The notes under the pieces are model-generated. The model searched no databases. It worked only from the letters and a program-made list of their open reading frames with translations, and was not told the DNA's origin. From NCBI GenBank assembly GCA_016935295.1, contig JAFGRF010000305.1:1-12158 (forward strand): a stretch of 12,158 bases of DNA, written 5' to 3'. The position numbers and the translations under genes were made by a program. The stretch's first letter is position 1. Every line of letters begins with the position of its first letter. Source of the DNA: Caldifarciminota bacterium. GTDB lineage: Bacteria; Hydrothermota; Tepidihabitantia; Tepidihabitantales; Tepidihabitantaceae. Shown here piece by piece: positions 1-6,851 of the stretch.

Positions 1-1
1 G

Positions 2-580
2 ACCGACATGGACATGCTCGTGTCGCTCGGGCCGCGCACGCCGCTGGACGCGGACAAGCTCTACACCCGGTTCTTCGACTTCCTCAAGAAAAAGGGCTAC
101 AAGCCGACCCGTCTGAATGTCTCAATCGGTTTGCAGTATCACGGTCTCGAGGTCCAGCTTATCCCCGCCCGTCAGGAGTGGGGCGGCGCGAACGACCACC
201 GGATTTTCGAGACCGAGCACCAGCGGGTGACACGCACGAACTTCGACACCCACCTGCGGGTGGTGCAGGAGTCAGACTTCATCGATGAGATTCGGCTGGC
301 GAAGATCTGGCGCAATCTGCGAAGTCTGCGCCTGCCGTCCTTCTGCCTTGAACTTGCCGTCATGGATGCCCTGCACCACAGTCCACACGATCAGCCGGCA
401 GCGAACATGGAGACCGTGCTTCGGTACTTCAAGGATGCTCTGCCCAACGCCCCGCTTCGCGACCCGGCCAACTTCGAGAACCGCGTTTCCGACGACATGT
501 TGAAGCACGAGAAAATCGCCATCTCGGAGGCCGCCGCCGAGAGCCTGAAGCAGCAGAGCTGGGCAAAGGTGGTGTGGTAG
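2..580 (+). CDS. Nucleotidyltransferase, OAS/CD-NTase-like fold, 5'-truncated by the window edge
   Basis: The reading frame is open from base 2, so the gene begins upstream; the ATG at 8 lies inside the catalytic motif and is not the true start. The first residues, TDMDMLVSL, match the DxD metal-binding strand of polymerase-beta-like nucleotidyltransferases. They are followed by a helix and the segment NVSIGLQYHGLEVQLIPAR (residues 37-55 counted from the Met at 8). The C-terminal part (ND-H 62-64, DEIRLAKIWRN 93-103, PSFCLELAVMDAL 110-122, DPAN 152-155, SDD 161-163) fits the helical second domain of OAS1/CD-NTase-like enzymes. Family members join nucleotides, and some make cyclic or linear oligonucleotide signals in defence. 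The third catalytic Asp, expected in a VDLVPA-type strand, reads Gln50 here. The GS motif is outside the window. No CBASS effector gene lies downstream, so a defence role is unproven. Confidence 0.8.
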   Translation, partial: TDMDMLVSLGPRTPLDADKLYTRFFDFLKKKGYKPTRLNVSIGLQYHGLEVQLIPARQEWGGANDHRIFETEHQRVTRTNFDTHLRVVQESDFIDEIRLAKIWRNLRSLRLPSFCLELAVMDALHHSPHDQPAANMETVLRYFKDALPNAPLRDPANFENRVSDDMLKHEKIAISEAAAESLKQQSWAKVVW

Positions 581-629
581 GAAGAGAACCGAAGTCAGAA
601 GGCAGAGGTCGGAAGTAGGAAGTCCGGAC
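581..629 (+). repeat. Degenerate 7-bp tandem repeat after the nucleotidyltransferase stop
   Basis: Starting directly after the stop codon, the sequence has a 7-base period. Successive units at 588, 595, 602, 609, 616 and 623 mostly follow the pattern TCNGAAG, for example TCAGAAG, TCGGAAG and TAGGAAG. The units are imperfect and purine-rich on this strand. No reading frame is evident. The rest of the gap, up to the endonuclease start at 667, shows no clear promoter or terminator. A similar array follows the stop at 2713. Confidence 0.6.
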
Positions 630-666
630 GGTAGTCCCCAGTTCGGGTGCCGATACCTCAGTTTCC

Positions 667-1137
667 TTGACCCATTCCCCAAACCCTGACGAGATCGCAC
701 GACAGCGGCGTGAACGGCGGCGTTGCGTCGAACAGGCAGCCGGTTGGTGGCGCCACGCGCGCGTGGCCGCGGCGCAGGCGGCGACCGGTTCGCCGGGTCG
801 GGCTTACAACCAGCTCGAGGCCAGGTTCGCCAGGATGCTCGATGCGGCCGGAGTGGAGTATCGCTGGCAGTTCCCGCTCGGACCGTACGCCTACGACTTC
901 CTGCTCCCCGACAAGCTGCTGGTGGAAGTGCACGGGACGTACTGGCACGCCGACCCGCGTTCCTACGAAGGCAGAACGCTCACGCCTGACCAGCGGCGGA
1001 ATCGACTGCACGACCTGGACAAGAAGCTGTTCGCCGCGGGCCGGGGCTACAGACTGAAAGTGGTCTGGGAGGCTGACCTCACTCGCAGCGGCATCAAGCT
1101 CCCCGACTTGCTCGACATCGGCCGGGGCAGGACCTGA
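667..1137 (+). CDS. Vsr/DUF559-like PD-(D/E)xK endonuclease
   Basis: A 156-residue protein with the core of very-short-patch-repair (Vsr) and DUF559 endonucleases. Glu51 lies in a helix (YNQLEARFARML). A hydrophobic strand with Asp77 (YAYDFLLPDK) leads to LLVEVHGTYWHADPR, where Glu87 and His89 occupy the E-x-K-like position and W93-H94 follows as in Vsr. After a spacer with conserved basic residues (DQRRNRLHDLDKK) comes the strand YRLKVVWEADL, typical of the fold end. Vsr nicks T:G mismatches next to Dcm methylation sites, while DUF559 relatives are less well characterised. No cytosine methyltransferase is visible nearby. The assigned TTG start at 667 has no ribosome binding site; a GTG at codon 33 is an alternative, and the Arg-rich N-terminus may be partly non-coding. 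The fold is likely, the role open. Confidence 0.75.
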   Translation: MTHSPNPDEIARQRRERRRCVEQAAGWWRHARVAAAQAATGSPGRAYNQLEARFARMLDAAGVEYRWQFPLGPYAYDFLLPDKLLVEVHGTYWHADPRSYEGRTLTPDQRRNRLHDLDKKLFAAGRGYRLKVVWEADLTRSGIKLPDLLDIGRGRT

Positions 1138-1147
1138 GCCGGATTCT

Positions 1148-1176
1148 TTGATTCCTACCGCTCGTTCGCGTATCTT
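1148..1176 (+). promoter_or_regulatory. Possible sigma70-type promoter before the barrel gene
   Basis: TTGATT (1148-1153) and TATCTT (1171-1176) are separated by 17 bases. Transcription would begin close to base 1183, almost at the TTG start, giving a leaderless or near-leaderless mRNA. This agrees with the absence of a Shine-Dalgarno sequence there. It is a match by eye only. Confidence 0.3.
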
Positions 1177-1182
1177 CTCCAG

Positions 1183-1881
1183 TTGTCGTTGAAAGCCCCT
1201 GCCATCCTGCTGATTCTGCTTGCCGCAGCCACACGTGCTGCGGTCGTACCATCATTCACTCTCGGCTATCGAGGAGAGCCGGGCGTGGAGTCGAAGCTGC
1301 TCGCGTCCGCGCAGGCCGATGTAGAACCAGTTTCCTACTTGAAGCTCGATGCCGGGCTCTCATTCAACCTGTTCCAGAACAATGGCCTCGGTGCGGTTGC
1401 ACTCGGAGTCGGCGCAGTGGCGTACGACCGCATCAAACTGACTCTCAGGCTTGCGGTCCAGCACCAGCAGTGGACCGACTGGCAGGCAGGGGAGAACCGC
1501 GTACTGGCGACGCTCGAAGCCGGGCCGGTGTACGGGCTGGATGCCGGCCTCGGTCTGGTGCAGCGCGTCCCGGTGTTCGGAGACAAGTATTGGTCACCGC
1601 TGGTCTGGAGCGGCGGCGCGGAGGAGTGGAATCTCCTGTACCGGCTGCGGTGGAAGTTCATCGAGCGGGAGAACTGGTGGCTCCGGGCCGGCTTCTCCAG
1701 CTATGACCGGTACACGGCCCACAATCCCCAGCAGTTCCCGTTCGAGGTTGACGGCGCATACCGACTGAAGGGCAATGTCGAACTGGCTGCTCGCGCCGGC
1801 ACGGCCATCGTCGGTCTCTCGGGCCTGCTCATGTCGTTCCACGAAGTCGAGCTGAACGCAGGCGTGGGATATGCATTCTAG
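1183..1881 (+). CDS. Small outer-membrane beta-barrel-like protein, function unknown
   Basis: A 232-residue protein with an N-terminal Sec-type signal peptide (KAPAILLILLAAATRAAV) and then short alternating hydrophobic/polar strands (for example LKLDAGLSFNLF, ALGVGAVAYDRIKLTLRLAV, NLLYRLRWKFIE, WWLRAGFSSYDRY). It ends in NAGVGYAF. A terminal Phe after an alternating strand is the usual outer-membrane insertion signal, so this is probably an 8- to 10-strand barrel. No named family is recognised. The start is either TTG 1183 or TTG 1189; the latter gives a cleaner basic-hydrophobic signal, and neither has a ribosome binding site. The gene overlaps the next one by 11 bases, which suggests translational coupling and a shared envelope role with the phosphoesterase lipoprotein. 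Confidence 0.7.
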   Translation: MSLKAPAILLILLAAATRAAVVPSFTLGYRGEPGVESKLLASAQADVEPVSYLKLDAGLSFNLFQNNGLGAVALGVGAVAYDRIKLTLRLAVQHQQWTDWQAGENRVLATLEAGPVYGLDAGLGLVQRVPVFGDKYWSPLVWSGGAEEWNLLYRLRWKFIERENWWLRAGFSSYDRYTAHNPQQFPFEVDGAYRLKGNVELAARAGTAIVGLSGLLMSFHEVELNAGVGYAF

Positions 1882-2713
1882 GCGTATCGCCCTGCTCGGC
1901 AGCGCTGTTCTGCTCGCCCTGTGCGCCTGCGAGTGGAACCTGTGGGGGACTGTCGTTCGACCGACGGTTGAGGACCGTGTCAGGGAGAGCCTGAGCGGTG
2001 CGCTCCCGGCACCCGACTCGGTCGCAGTGAACCCGGACTCGTTCTGCTTCGCGGTCTTCGGCGACCCGCAGATCGGCCACGACTTTCAAACCAGCCTGGC
2101 ACGGTTCAAAGAGGAAGCGGCCGAGCGCGGCATGGATTTCTTCTGCGTGCTCGGCGACCTGACGAATGATGCCACGCCGGAGGAGTGTGACAGCATCAAA
2201 GCCCAACTCGACCGCGTCGGCATACCCTACTACGCGACTATCGGCAACCACGACTTGTACCAGGCCGACGGCTGGGAACGGTTCAAGCAGGACTATGGGC
2301 CGAGTTGTTACGCGGTCGCGGTCGCCGACCGCATCAAGCTGGTATTCCTCGACACGGCGGACGGCACCATCGGCCTGACTCAGTTTGACTGGTTTGAGTC
2401 GGAACTGCAGGATACGTTGCTCACGAGGATCGTTCTTACGCACTTCCCGGTCTTCGACGGCGAGAGGCCGGTGATGTGGCGGCTGGCAAGCGGCGCGGAG
2501 CGAGTGAAGGTGCAGAGCCTGCTGGAGCGGTACGGTGCCTATGCCTGGTGCGCCGGGCACATCCACGGCTGGCGCCACATGCAGGTTGGCTCGGTCAACC
2601 ACTTCACCTGCGGTTCGATGGCGCCGGGCACGCTTGACTACGGCAACCCGGGCTACCTGCTGTTCCGCTTTGCCCACGGCTCGCTTTCATGGCAGTTCGT
2701 AGAACTCGACTAG
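1871..2713 (+). CDS. Calcineurin-like metallophosphoesterase lipoprotein
   Basis: A 280-residue protein beginning with a lipoprotein signal (basic RR at 4-5, hydrophobic stretch, likely lipidated Cys20 in LCAC). The metallophosphoesterase motifs come in order: GDPQ (Asp65), GDLTND (Asp96, with the Asn at 99), GNHD (125-128, Asn126-His127), THFPVF (His191) and GHIHGW (His230, His232). These ligate a two-metal centre that hydrolyses phosphoesters. The first motif has Gln67 where the common DxH has His, a variant also seen among purple-acid-phosphatase-like relatives. The enzyme should face the periplasm or the outside; its substrate cannot be read from the sequence. The ATG at 1871 overlaps the end of the barrel gene and leaves a complete lipoprotein signal, which supports this start. 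Confidence 0.88.
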   Translation: MHSRRIALLGSAVLLALCACEWNLWGTVVRPTVEDRVRESLSGALPAPDSVAVNPDSFCFAVFGDPQIGHDFQTSLARFKEEAAERGMDFFCVLGDLTNDATPEECDSIKAQLDRVGIPYYATIGNHDLYQADGWERFKQDYGPSCYAVAVADRIKLVFLDTADGTIGLTQFDWFESELQDTLLTRIVLTHFPVFDGERPVMWRLASGAERVKVQSLLERYGAYAWCAGHIHGWRHMQVGSVNHFTCGSMAPGTLDYGNPGYLLFRFAHGSLSWQFVELD

Positions 2714-2747
2714 GGGCTGGGGGATAGGGGTCAGGGACTAGGACCCG
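2713..2747 (+). repeat. Degenerate 7-bp tandem repeat after the phosphoesterase stop
   Basis: Five 7-base units begin at the last base of the TAG stop: GGGGCTG, GGGGATA, GGGGTCA, GGGACTA and GGACCCG. The G-rich half is constant and the last three bases vary. It has the same period as the array at 581-629 but a different consensus, and again sits immediately 3' of a stop codon. Confidence 0.6.
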
Positions 2748-2890
2748 TCTCTTATCAGCTTTCGACGAATCAACCTGATCGAGATCGAGCCTTCGGCCAG
2801 CAACCGGTCATGGGAGTCCCCCGGCGATAGGCGGGCACCGATCTTCCGGCGGCGTTCGTCGCGCAGCGCGAGAATCCTGGTCTTCTTCAC
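2738..2890 (-). other. Possible small ORF or gene remnant in the convergent gap
   Basis: A GTG-started frame (TTG directly before it, in-frame TGA just upstream) would encode 50 very basic residues: RILALRDERRRKIGARL in the first half, ISIRLIRRKLIRDGS at the end. Its stop codon falls inside the heptamer array. No ribosome binding site is visible and I recognise no family. It could be a remnant of a longer gene or chance in GC-rich DNA. Otherwise the 2748-2954 gap shows only the inverted repeat at its end. Confidence 0.2.
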
Positions 2891-2904
2891 CAAAGCCGCT
2901 CAGT

Positions 2905-2948
2905 GTACCGGCGCGGCATCGCCCTGAACACGGACCGGAAGCCGGTAC
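2905..2948. repeat. Inverted repeat, possible hairpin 3' of the large barrel gene
   Basis: GTACCGGC at 2905-2912 is perfectly complementary to GCCGGTAC at 2941-2948, with a 28-base loop. It lies 6 bases beyond the minus-strand stop at 2955, where a terminator would be expected. However, the loop is long and no T-tract follows on either strand, so a factor-independent terminator is not well supported. Confidence 0.3.
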
Positions 2949-2954
2949 GGGACG

Positions 2955-5900
2955 CTAGAACTGAGCGGTGAGGCGACCGGACAGTGTATGCGTCGGTGTA
3001 CCGGACAGCACAAGGCCGGATTGGTAGATGAGCTGGACGTAGAGGAAGCGGAGCAGATTAAAATTGAACCCCGCGGCAGGGCGGAGCAAGACCTTCCAGG
3101 GGTCAGGGAGCCAGTCAGAGCCGCTGGCGGAGAAAGTGCGCTGTTCCCAGCTCGCGCCGAAGCCGACGCTGGCGTAGGACCGGGAGCTGAACCGGATCAG
3201 GGCTTCGAGGTTGGGAGCGACGCTTTGTGGGCGTAGGGTCAACGTCTGCCCGTAGTACTCATCGTCGAATCCGTAGGTGGCGGTCAGCCGCGTGCGGAGC
3301 AACTCCGACCAGGGCATGTTCCACTCGAGATAGACGTTGCGGCGCGTGGTTCGGGGCAGACCGGACCCGGACCGTGAGTTGAACTGCGCGGTCAGGAGCC
3401 CGATCCCTCCGGGTTCATACTGTGCCTTCAGTTCGTCCTCGGTCGACGTCCTCAGTTCGGGCAGTTCGTAGCACGCAGAGCCAGTGTTGCTCACGGTTCG
3501 CTTCGCTCGCAGGGTCAGAGCGGCAGAGGGCTGAAGCTGGATGGTGCCGTACAGGGTTCGAAGGTCACTTACAGAAGAGATGTCGAATGATGAGCTCCGG
3601 TCGTCCAGCGGCCGGATGAGGAACAGCGAAGGTACGTAGCTGGAGTCGAGGTTGCGGACGTACTCGTCGAAATTGGAGCCGGTGCCGACCGAGAAGTTGA
3701 CGACCGACAGCTTCGACCACCAACGGCCCGGTGCAACCTGCAGATTGTTGTAGAAGTAGCCTTCCAGTTCCAGGTCCTGCGTGGATCCCATCATGCTCGC
3801 CCCGGACAGGAGGTCGTATGAGCCGGTGTAATAGAACCCCGGTACGACGTCGACGTTGAGTTGTCCGCGGAGCTCGTCCTCGCGGCGCGTCTTCTCGCCT
3901 TCGGTCGACAGGCCGTTGCTCCGGTAGCGGATACTGCCCTGGACCGGAAACGGCAGGACGAACGTTGCCTCGGCGATGTACTCCAGAGAGCGGTCGAGCG
4001 GCCCAGAGGTCAGGCGGTCCAGTGTTGTGTTCTGGACGATGCCGTTAAGCTTCAGCTTGGAGCTGAGGACCGCGAACTCGTAGCCGGCGCTTGCCTTGGT
4101 CCTGAGTCGACTGCCGTCGGGCAGGCGGTCACTGGCGTAGAGCACGTATCCGTTTGGGTACCTCGGATTGACGTAGCTGAGTTTTCCGGTCAGGTAGTCG
4201 GCGGTCTGCGGTGCGGCGCTCCGCGACAGGGTGTCGGCCACGTAGTCGCGCCTGGCCGAGCCGTCGACGCGGAGGTGAGAGAAGGGTACAACTCCCGCCG
4301 AGAACGCAGCCGAGTGACGGAGCGTGCCGTAGCGCCGGATCCCCGCCCCGAGCTCTTCGAACTCCGACCCAAATCCGCGGTACTGAGCTGCGGCGCTGAA
4401 CACGCCGCAGTTGCCGCTCAACGAGTAGTCCTGGGCCAGCGCTTTGTCAGCATTGACCGCCAACTGAGGTACAAAGCTGATGTTCTTGTCCGTGCCCGCT
4501 CCGACCTCTGCCCGTCCTGAGAGATGGATTACGTTCTCGTCCGCCACGCGCGTGAAACCAGGGGCAAGCAGAACCGAGGACGGCGAGTCGAGAACGGCGA
4601 AGCTTGGCTGGGCGGAGAAGAGCAGGTGCCGAGATGCCCACGAATCCGGCTGCTCGACCGATGAGTAGCGCACGTCAATCTGGCTGTAGTCGGTGACCAC
4701 GTCTTTCTTCAGGAACAGCAGGATGCCGGAGGTGTAGTCAACCACATAGTCGGCACCGCGCGTTACTGCCGCGCCGTCAACGACGACGGTTTCACTGTTT
4801 TTGACCATCGGCCGGTGAGTGAGGTTGTAGAAGGTCGACTGCGAGCGGAAGGTGGCGCGGAGCGTGTAGACGGAGGGGGAGAGCGAGTCGGCAACCAGGG
4901 GCAGGGGGAAGGAGAGGAAGCCGAGGTCGTGGTTGAGATGGGCGGGGTCTACGCGGCCATCGTGGTCGTCGTCGATTCCGAACCCGGATAGAGCGTGGAC
5001 CGCGCCCGCAGTATCGGTGATTCGGAGCTCGAACGACCCGGGCGTTATGTCCGGGCCGAAGAAGTAGGTATTCCTGAGCGCGCTGCCGACCACGGATTCG
5101 GACTGGAGAACCTGCGCTCCCCAATCGGTCAGCAGCACGAGCGCGTCGCCGGGGTCGCGCGGGGTAAGGAAACGGACTGTGCCGTTCGTCCGGTCCACGA
5201 AGTAGTCGATGCCGCGCAGGAGCGGGTCGAAGTCACCCGCGACACCGCCGACGGTGAAGCCGACGCGCGTCTTCGGGCTGTTCGTCGCCGGGCTGCGGTC
5301 GTCGGCGAACACCGTGTCCCACTGTGAGGCAACAGGCGTCGGGATTCGGTAGAAGACGCCGCGGGCGTAGCCGACGTCGGGCCGAGTGACTTCCTTGTCA
5401 ACCGAGCGGCCCGTGAAGAAGTCGCTGCGCAGGGCCGACTCGATGCGGCCGGCCTGCAGGTCGAGAGTGTGGTCATCGCGCTTGAGCCGCGCGTTGGCGC
5501 CAAGGGTCGAGAACTGCGGGATGAGGTCGAAATCAGAGAATTCGGACTTGAGCTTTCCGGCATTCGCACGGTGGAGCACGTCGGAACCGAGGCCGCGGTA
5601 GCCGAGGCCGTAGGAAACCTGGTCCTTGTCCGAGTCGTCGTAGTAGAGAGAAAGGGCGCGGCCGGAATGGTGTCGGGCCGCGAGGCTGAGGCCGACGTTC
5701 TCGATGTCGGTGGTGCTGGTGCTGCTGCCTGAGGCCGTAAGTGACCGGGAGTAGTAGGCGCGGCCGGCGAGACGGATGTCGGTGTCCGGGACGATGCCCA
5801 GATGCGCACCGGCATCGTCCAGCCAGGCAAGCTGCTCCCTCTTCGCCTGCGGCGGCTCGAAGCGCTCCTGTCCCCAGTATCCCTGCTGACGGTCGAAGTA

Positions 5901-6851
5901 CTGGATGCCGCCCGCGGTCAGGGCGTAGATGTACTGCCGGTCGCAGTAGGTTCGCACGAGGCTGTCATCGGCGAGGCCGTTGTTCCTGGTCCAGACCTGC
6001 CGGGTGCCTTCTTTGGTGCCGATGACTACAAGCCCCTGGTCGGAAGCGAACAGCATCTCTGACGACGTGAGGAACGCGTCGGTCACGACATCGGGCAGCC
6101 CGACGAGTTGCGGCGCGCTCCAGCGGTCTGAGCCGGGGTCGTAGATGAGCGGCCTGCCGCCTTCAGCGAAGAGCACCGAATCGCCGAGCACCGAAAAGTC
6201 GGCATCGGGAATGGGGCTGTACTCGGTCCACGATGCGGTGGTCTTCCGGTAACCGACCAGCCGCGTACGGCCTACGAACCAGAGCAGATTCCGCGAGTCG
6301 ATGATGCGGACGTAGGAGTCGGCCGGGGCCGGCGTTGCGTCGATGCGGTCGAACTTGAGGTCGCAGCTGAGTACGCCCGCAGTCGTGGCAATCCAGAGCC
6401 GTTCCTCCTCCGCCAGCAGGGCGAGGACCGGGGCGGCCGAGCGCTGCTGCCAGGTCTCCGAGAACTTGTCGAACCGCGCAAGGCCCGAGTCGCCGCCGGC
6501 CCACACGTAGCGGTCGTCGAATGCGAGTGCGCGCACTGTCCCGGGCAGGTCGTAGGCCTGCCAGTCATTGACCCGCACGTCGGCTGAGGCGAGGCCGGAG
6601 CCGGTCGCAACCCAGAGCACGCCGTCGTCGAGGCCGAGCGCGAGCACGCGATTCGACGGCAGGCCGCTGGCAGTGGTGATGCGGCTCCAGGTCGCCGAAG
6701 TCCGGTCGAAAGTGTAGATGCCGTAGTCGGTTGCGAAGAAGATGAACTCCGAGGCGAAGGCGTCGGTCGTTCCATCGAGGATAATCAACCGGTCACCGGT
6801 GCCTTGGGCAGTGACGGCGACCAGACAGAGGATGAGCGCGGTCAGTCTCAG
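2955..6851 (-). CDS. Large beta-propeller plus outer-membrane barrel-like protein
   Basis: About 1298 residues if translation starts at CTG 6851-6849. The first in-frame TTG (6788) would remove a good signal peptide (RLTALILCLVAVTAQG), and no ATG or GTG precedes it, so CTG overlapping the upstream TGA as CTGA is preferred. Residues ~30-330 carry Reg_prop-like propeller blades (WSRITTASGLPSNRVLAL, VLWVATGSGL, YVWAGGDSGLARFD, WTRNNGLADDSLV, GGIQYFDRQQGYW). The middle has two similar modules, GIDYFVDRTNGTVRFLTP (~547-564) and GADYVVDYTSGILLFLKK (~699-716), like the Y-x-V-D-x-x-x-G-x-hydrophobic-x-F-L repeats in SprA-like proteins. Between them lies an Asp-rich loop, DDDHDGRVD (~627-635), resembling a calcium loop. 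From ~740 to the end, alternating strands finish at SGRLTAQF, an outer-membrane-type terminus. No exact family is recognised. It is the last gene of the redox operon. Confidence 0.72.
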   Translation of the reverse strand: MRLTALILCLVAVTAQGTGDRLIILDGTTDAFASEFIFFATDYGIYTFDRTSATWSRITTASGLPSNRVLALGLDDGVLWVATGSGLASADVRVNDWQAYDLPGTVRALAFDDRYVWAGGDSGLARFDKFSETWQQRSAAPVLALLAEEERLWIATTAGVLSCDLKFDRIDATPAPADSYVRIIDSRNLLWFVGRTRLVGYRKTTASWTEYSPIPDADFSVLGDSVLFAEGGRPLIYDPGSDRWSAPQLVGLPDVVTDAFLTSSEMLFASDQGLVVIGTKEGTRQVWTRNNGLADDSLVRTYCDRQYIYALTAGGIQYFDRQQGYWGQERFEPPQAKREQLAWLDDAGAHLGIVPDTDIRLAGRAYYSRSLTASGSSTSTTDIENVGLSLAARHHSGRALSLYYDDSDKDQVSYGLGYRGLGSDVLHRANAGKLKSEFSDFDLIPQFSTLGANARLKRDDHTLDLQAGRIESALRSDFFTGRSVDKEVTRPDVGYARGVFYRIPTPVASQWDTVFADDRSPATNSPKTRVGFTVGGVAGDFDPLLRGIDYFVDRTNGTVRFLTPRDPGDALVLLTDWGAQVLQSESVVGSALRNTYFFGPDITPGSFELRITDTAGAVHALSGFGIDDDHDGRVDPAHLNHDLGFLSFPLPLVADSLSPSVYTLRATFRSQSTFYNLTHRPMVKNSETVVVDGAAVTRGADYVVDYTSGILLFLKKDVVTDYSQIDVRYSSVEQPDSWASRHLLFSAQPSFAVLDSPSSVLLAPGFTRVADENVIHLSGRAEVGAGTDKNISFVPQLAVNADKALAQDYSLSGNCGVFSAAAQYRGFGSEFEELGAGIRRYGTLRHSAAFSAGVVPFSHLRVDGSARRDYVADTLSRSAAPQTADYLTGKLSYVNPRYPNGYVLYASDRLPDGSRLRTKASAGYEFAVLSSKLKLNGIVQNTTLDRLTSGPLDRSLEYIAEATFVLPFPVQGSIRYRSNGLSTEGEKTRREDELRGQLNVDVVPGFYYTGSYDLLSGASMMGSTQDLELEGYFYNNLQVAPGRWWSKLSVVNFSVGTGSNFDEYVRNLDSSYVPSLFLIRPLDDRSSSFDISSVSDLRTLYGTIQLQPSAALTLRAKRTVSNTGSACYELPELRTSTEDELKAQYEPGGIGLLTAQFNSRSGSGLPRTTRRNVYLEWNMPWSELLRTRLTATYGFDDEYYGQTLTLRPQSVAPNLEALIRFSSRSYASVGFGASWEQRTFSASGSDWLPDPWKVLLRPAAGFNFNLLRFLYVQLIYQSGLVLSGTPTHTLSGRLTAQF

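Noticed and set aside
2..1137. A complete CBASS or other defence operon
   Set aside because: Only the tail of a nucleotidyltransferase and a Vsr-like nuclease are visible. No membrane, phospholipase or other effector gene is present, and the upstream side is cut off.
1829..2677. 282-codon minus-strand frame opposite the metallophosphoesterase
   Set aside because: The + strand carries all metallophosphoesterase motifs and a lipoprotein signal. The antisense frame shows no recognisable domain.
3861..4520. 219-codon + strand frame within the large barrel gene
   Set aside because: It is antisense to the continuous ~1298-residue frame, with no ribosome binding site or domain.
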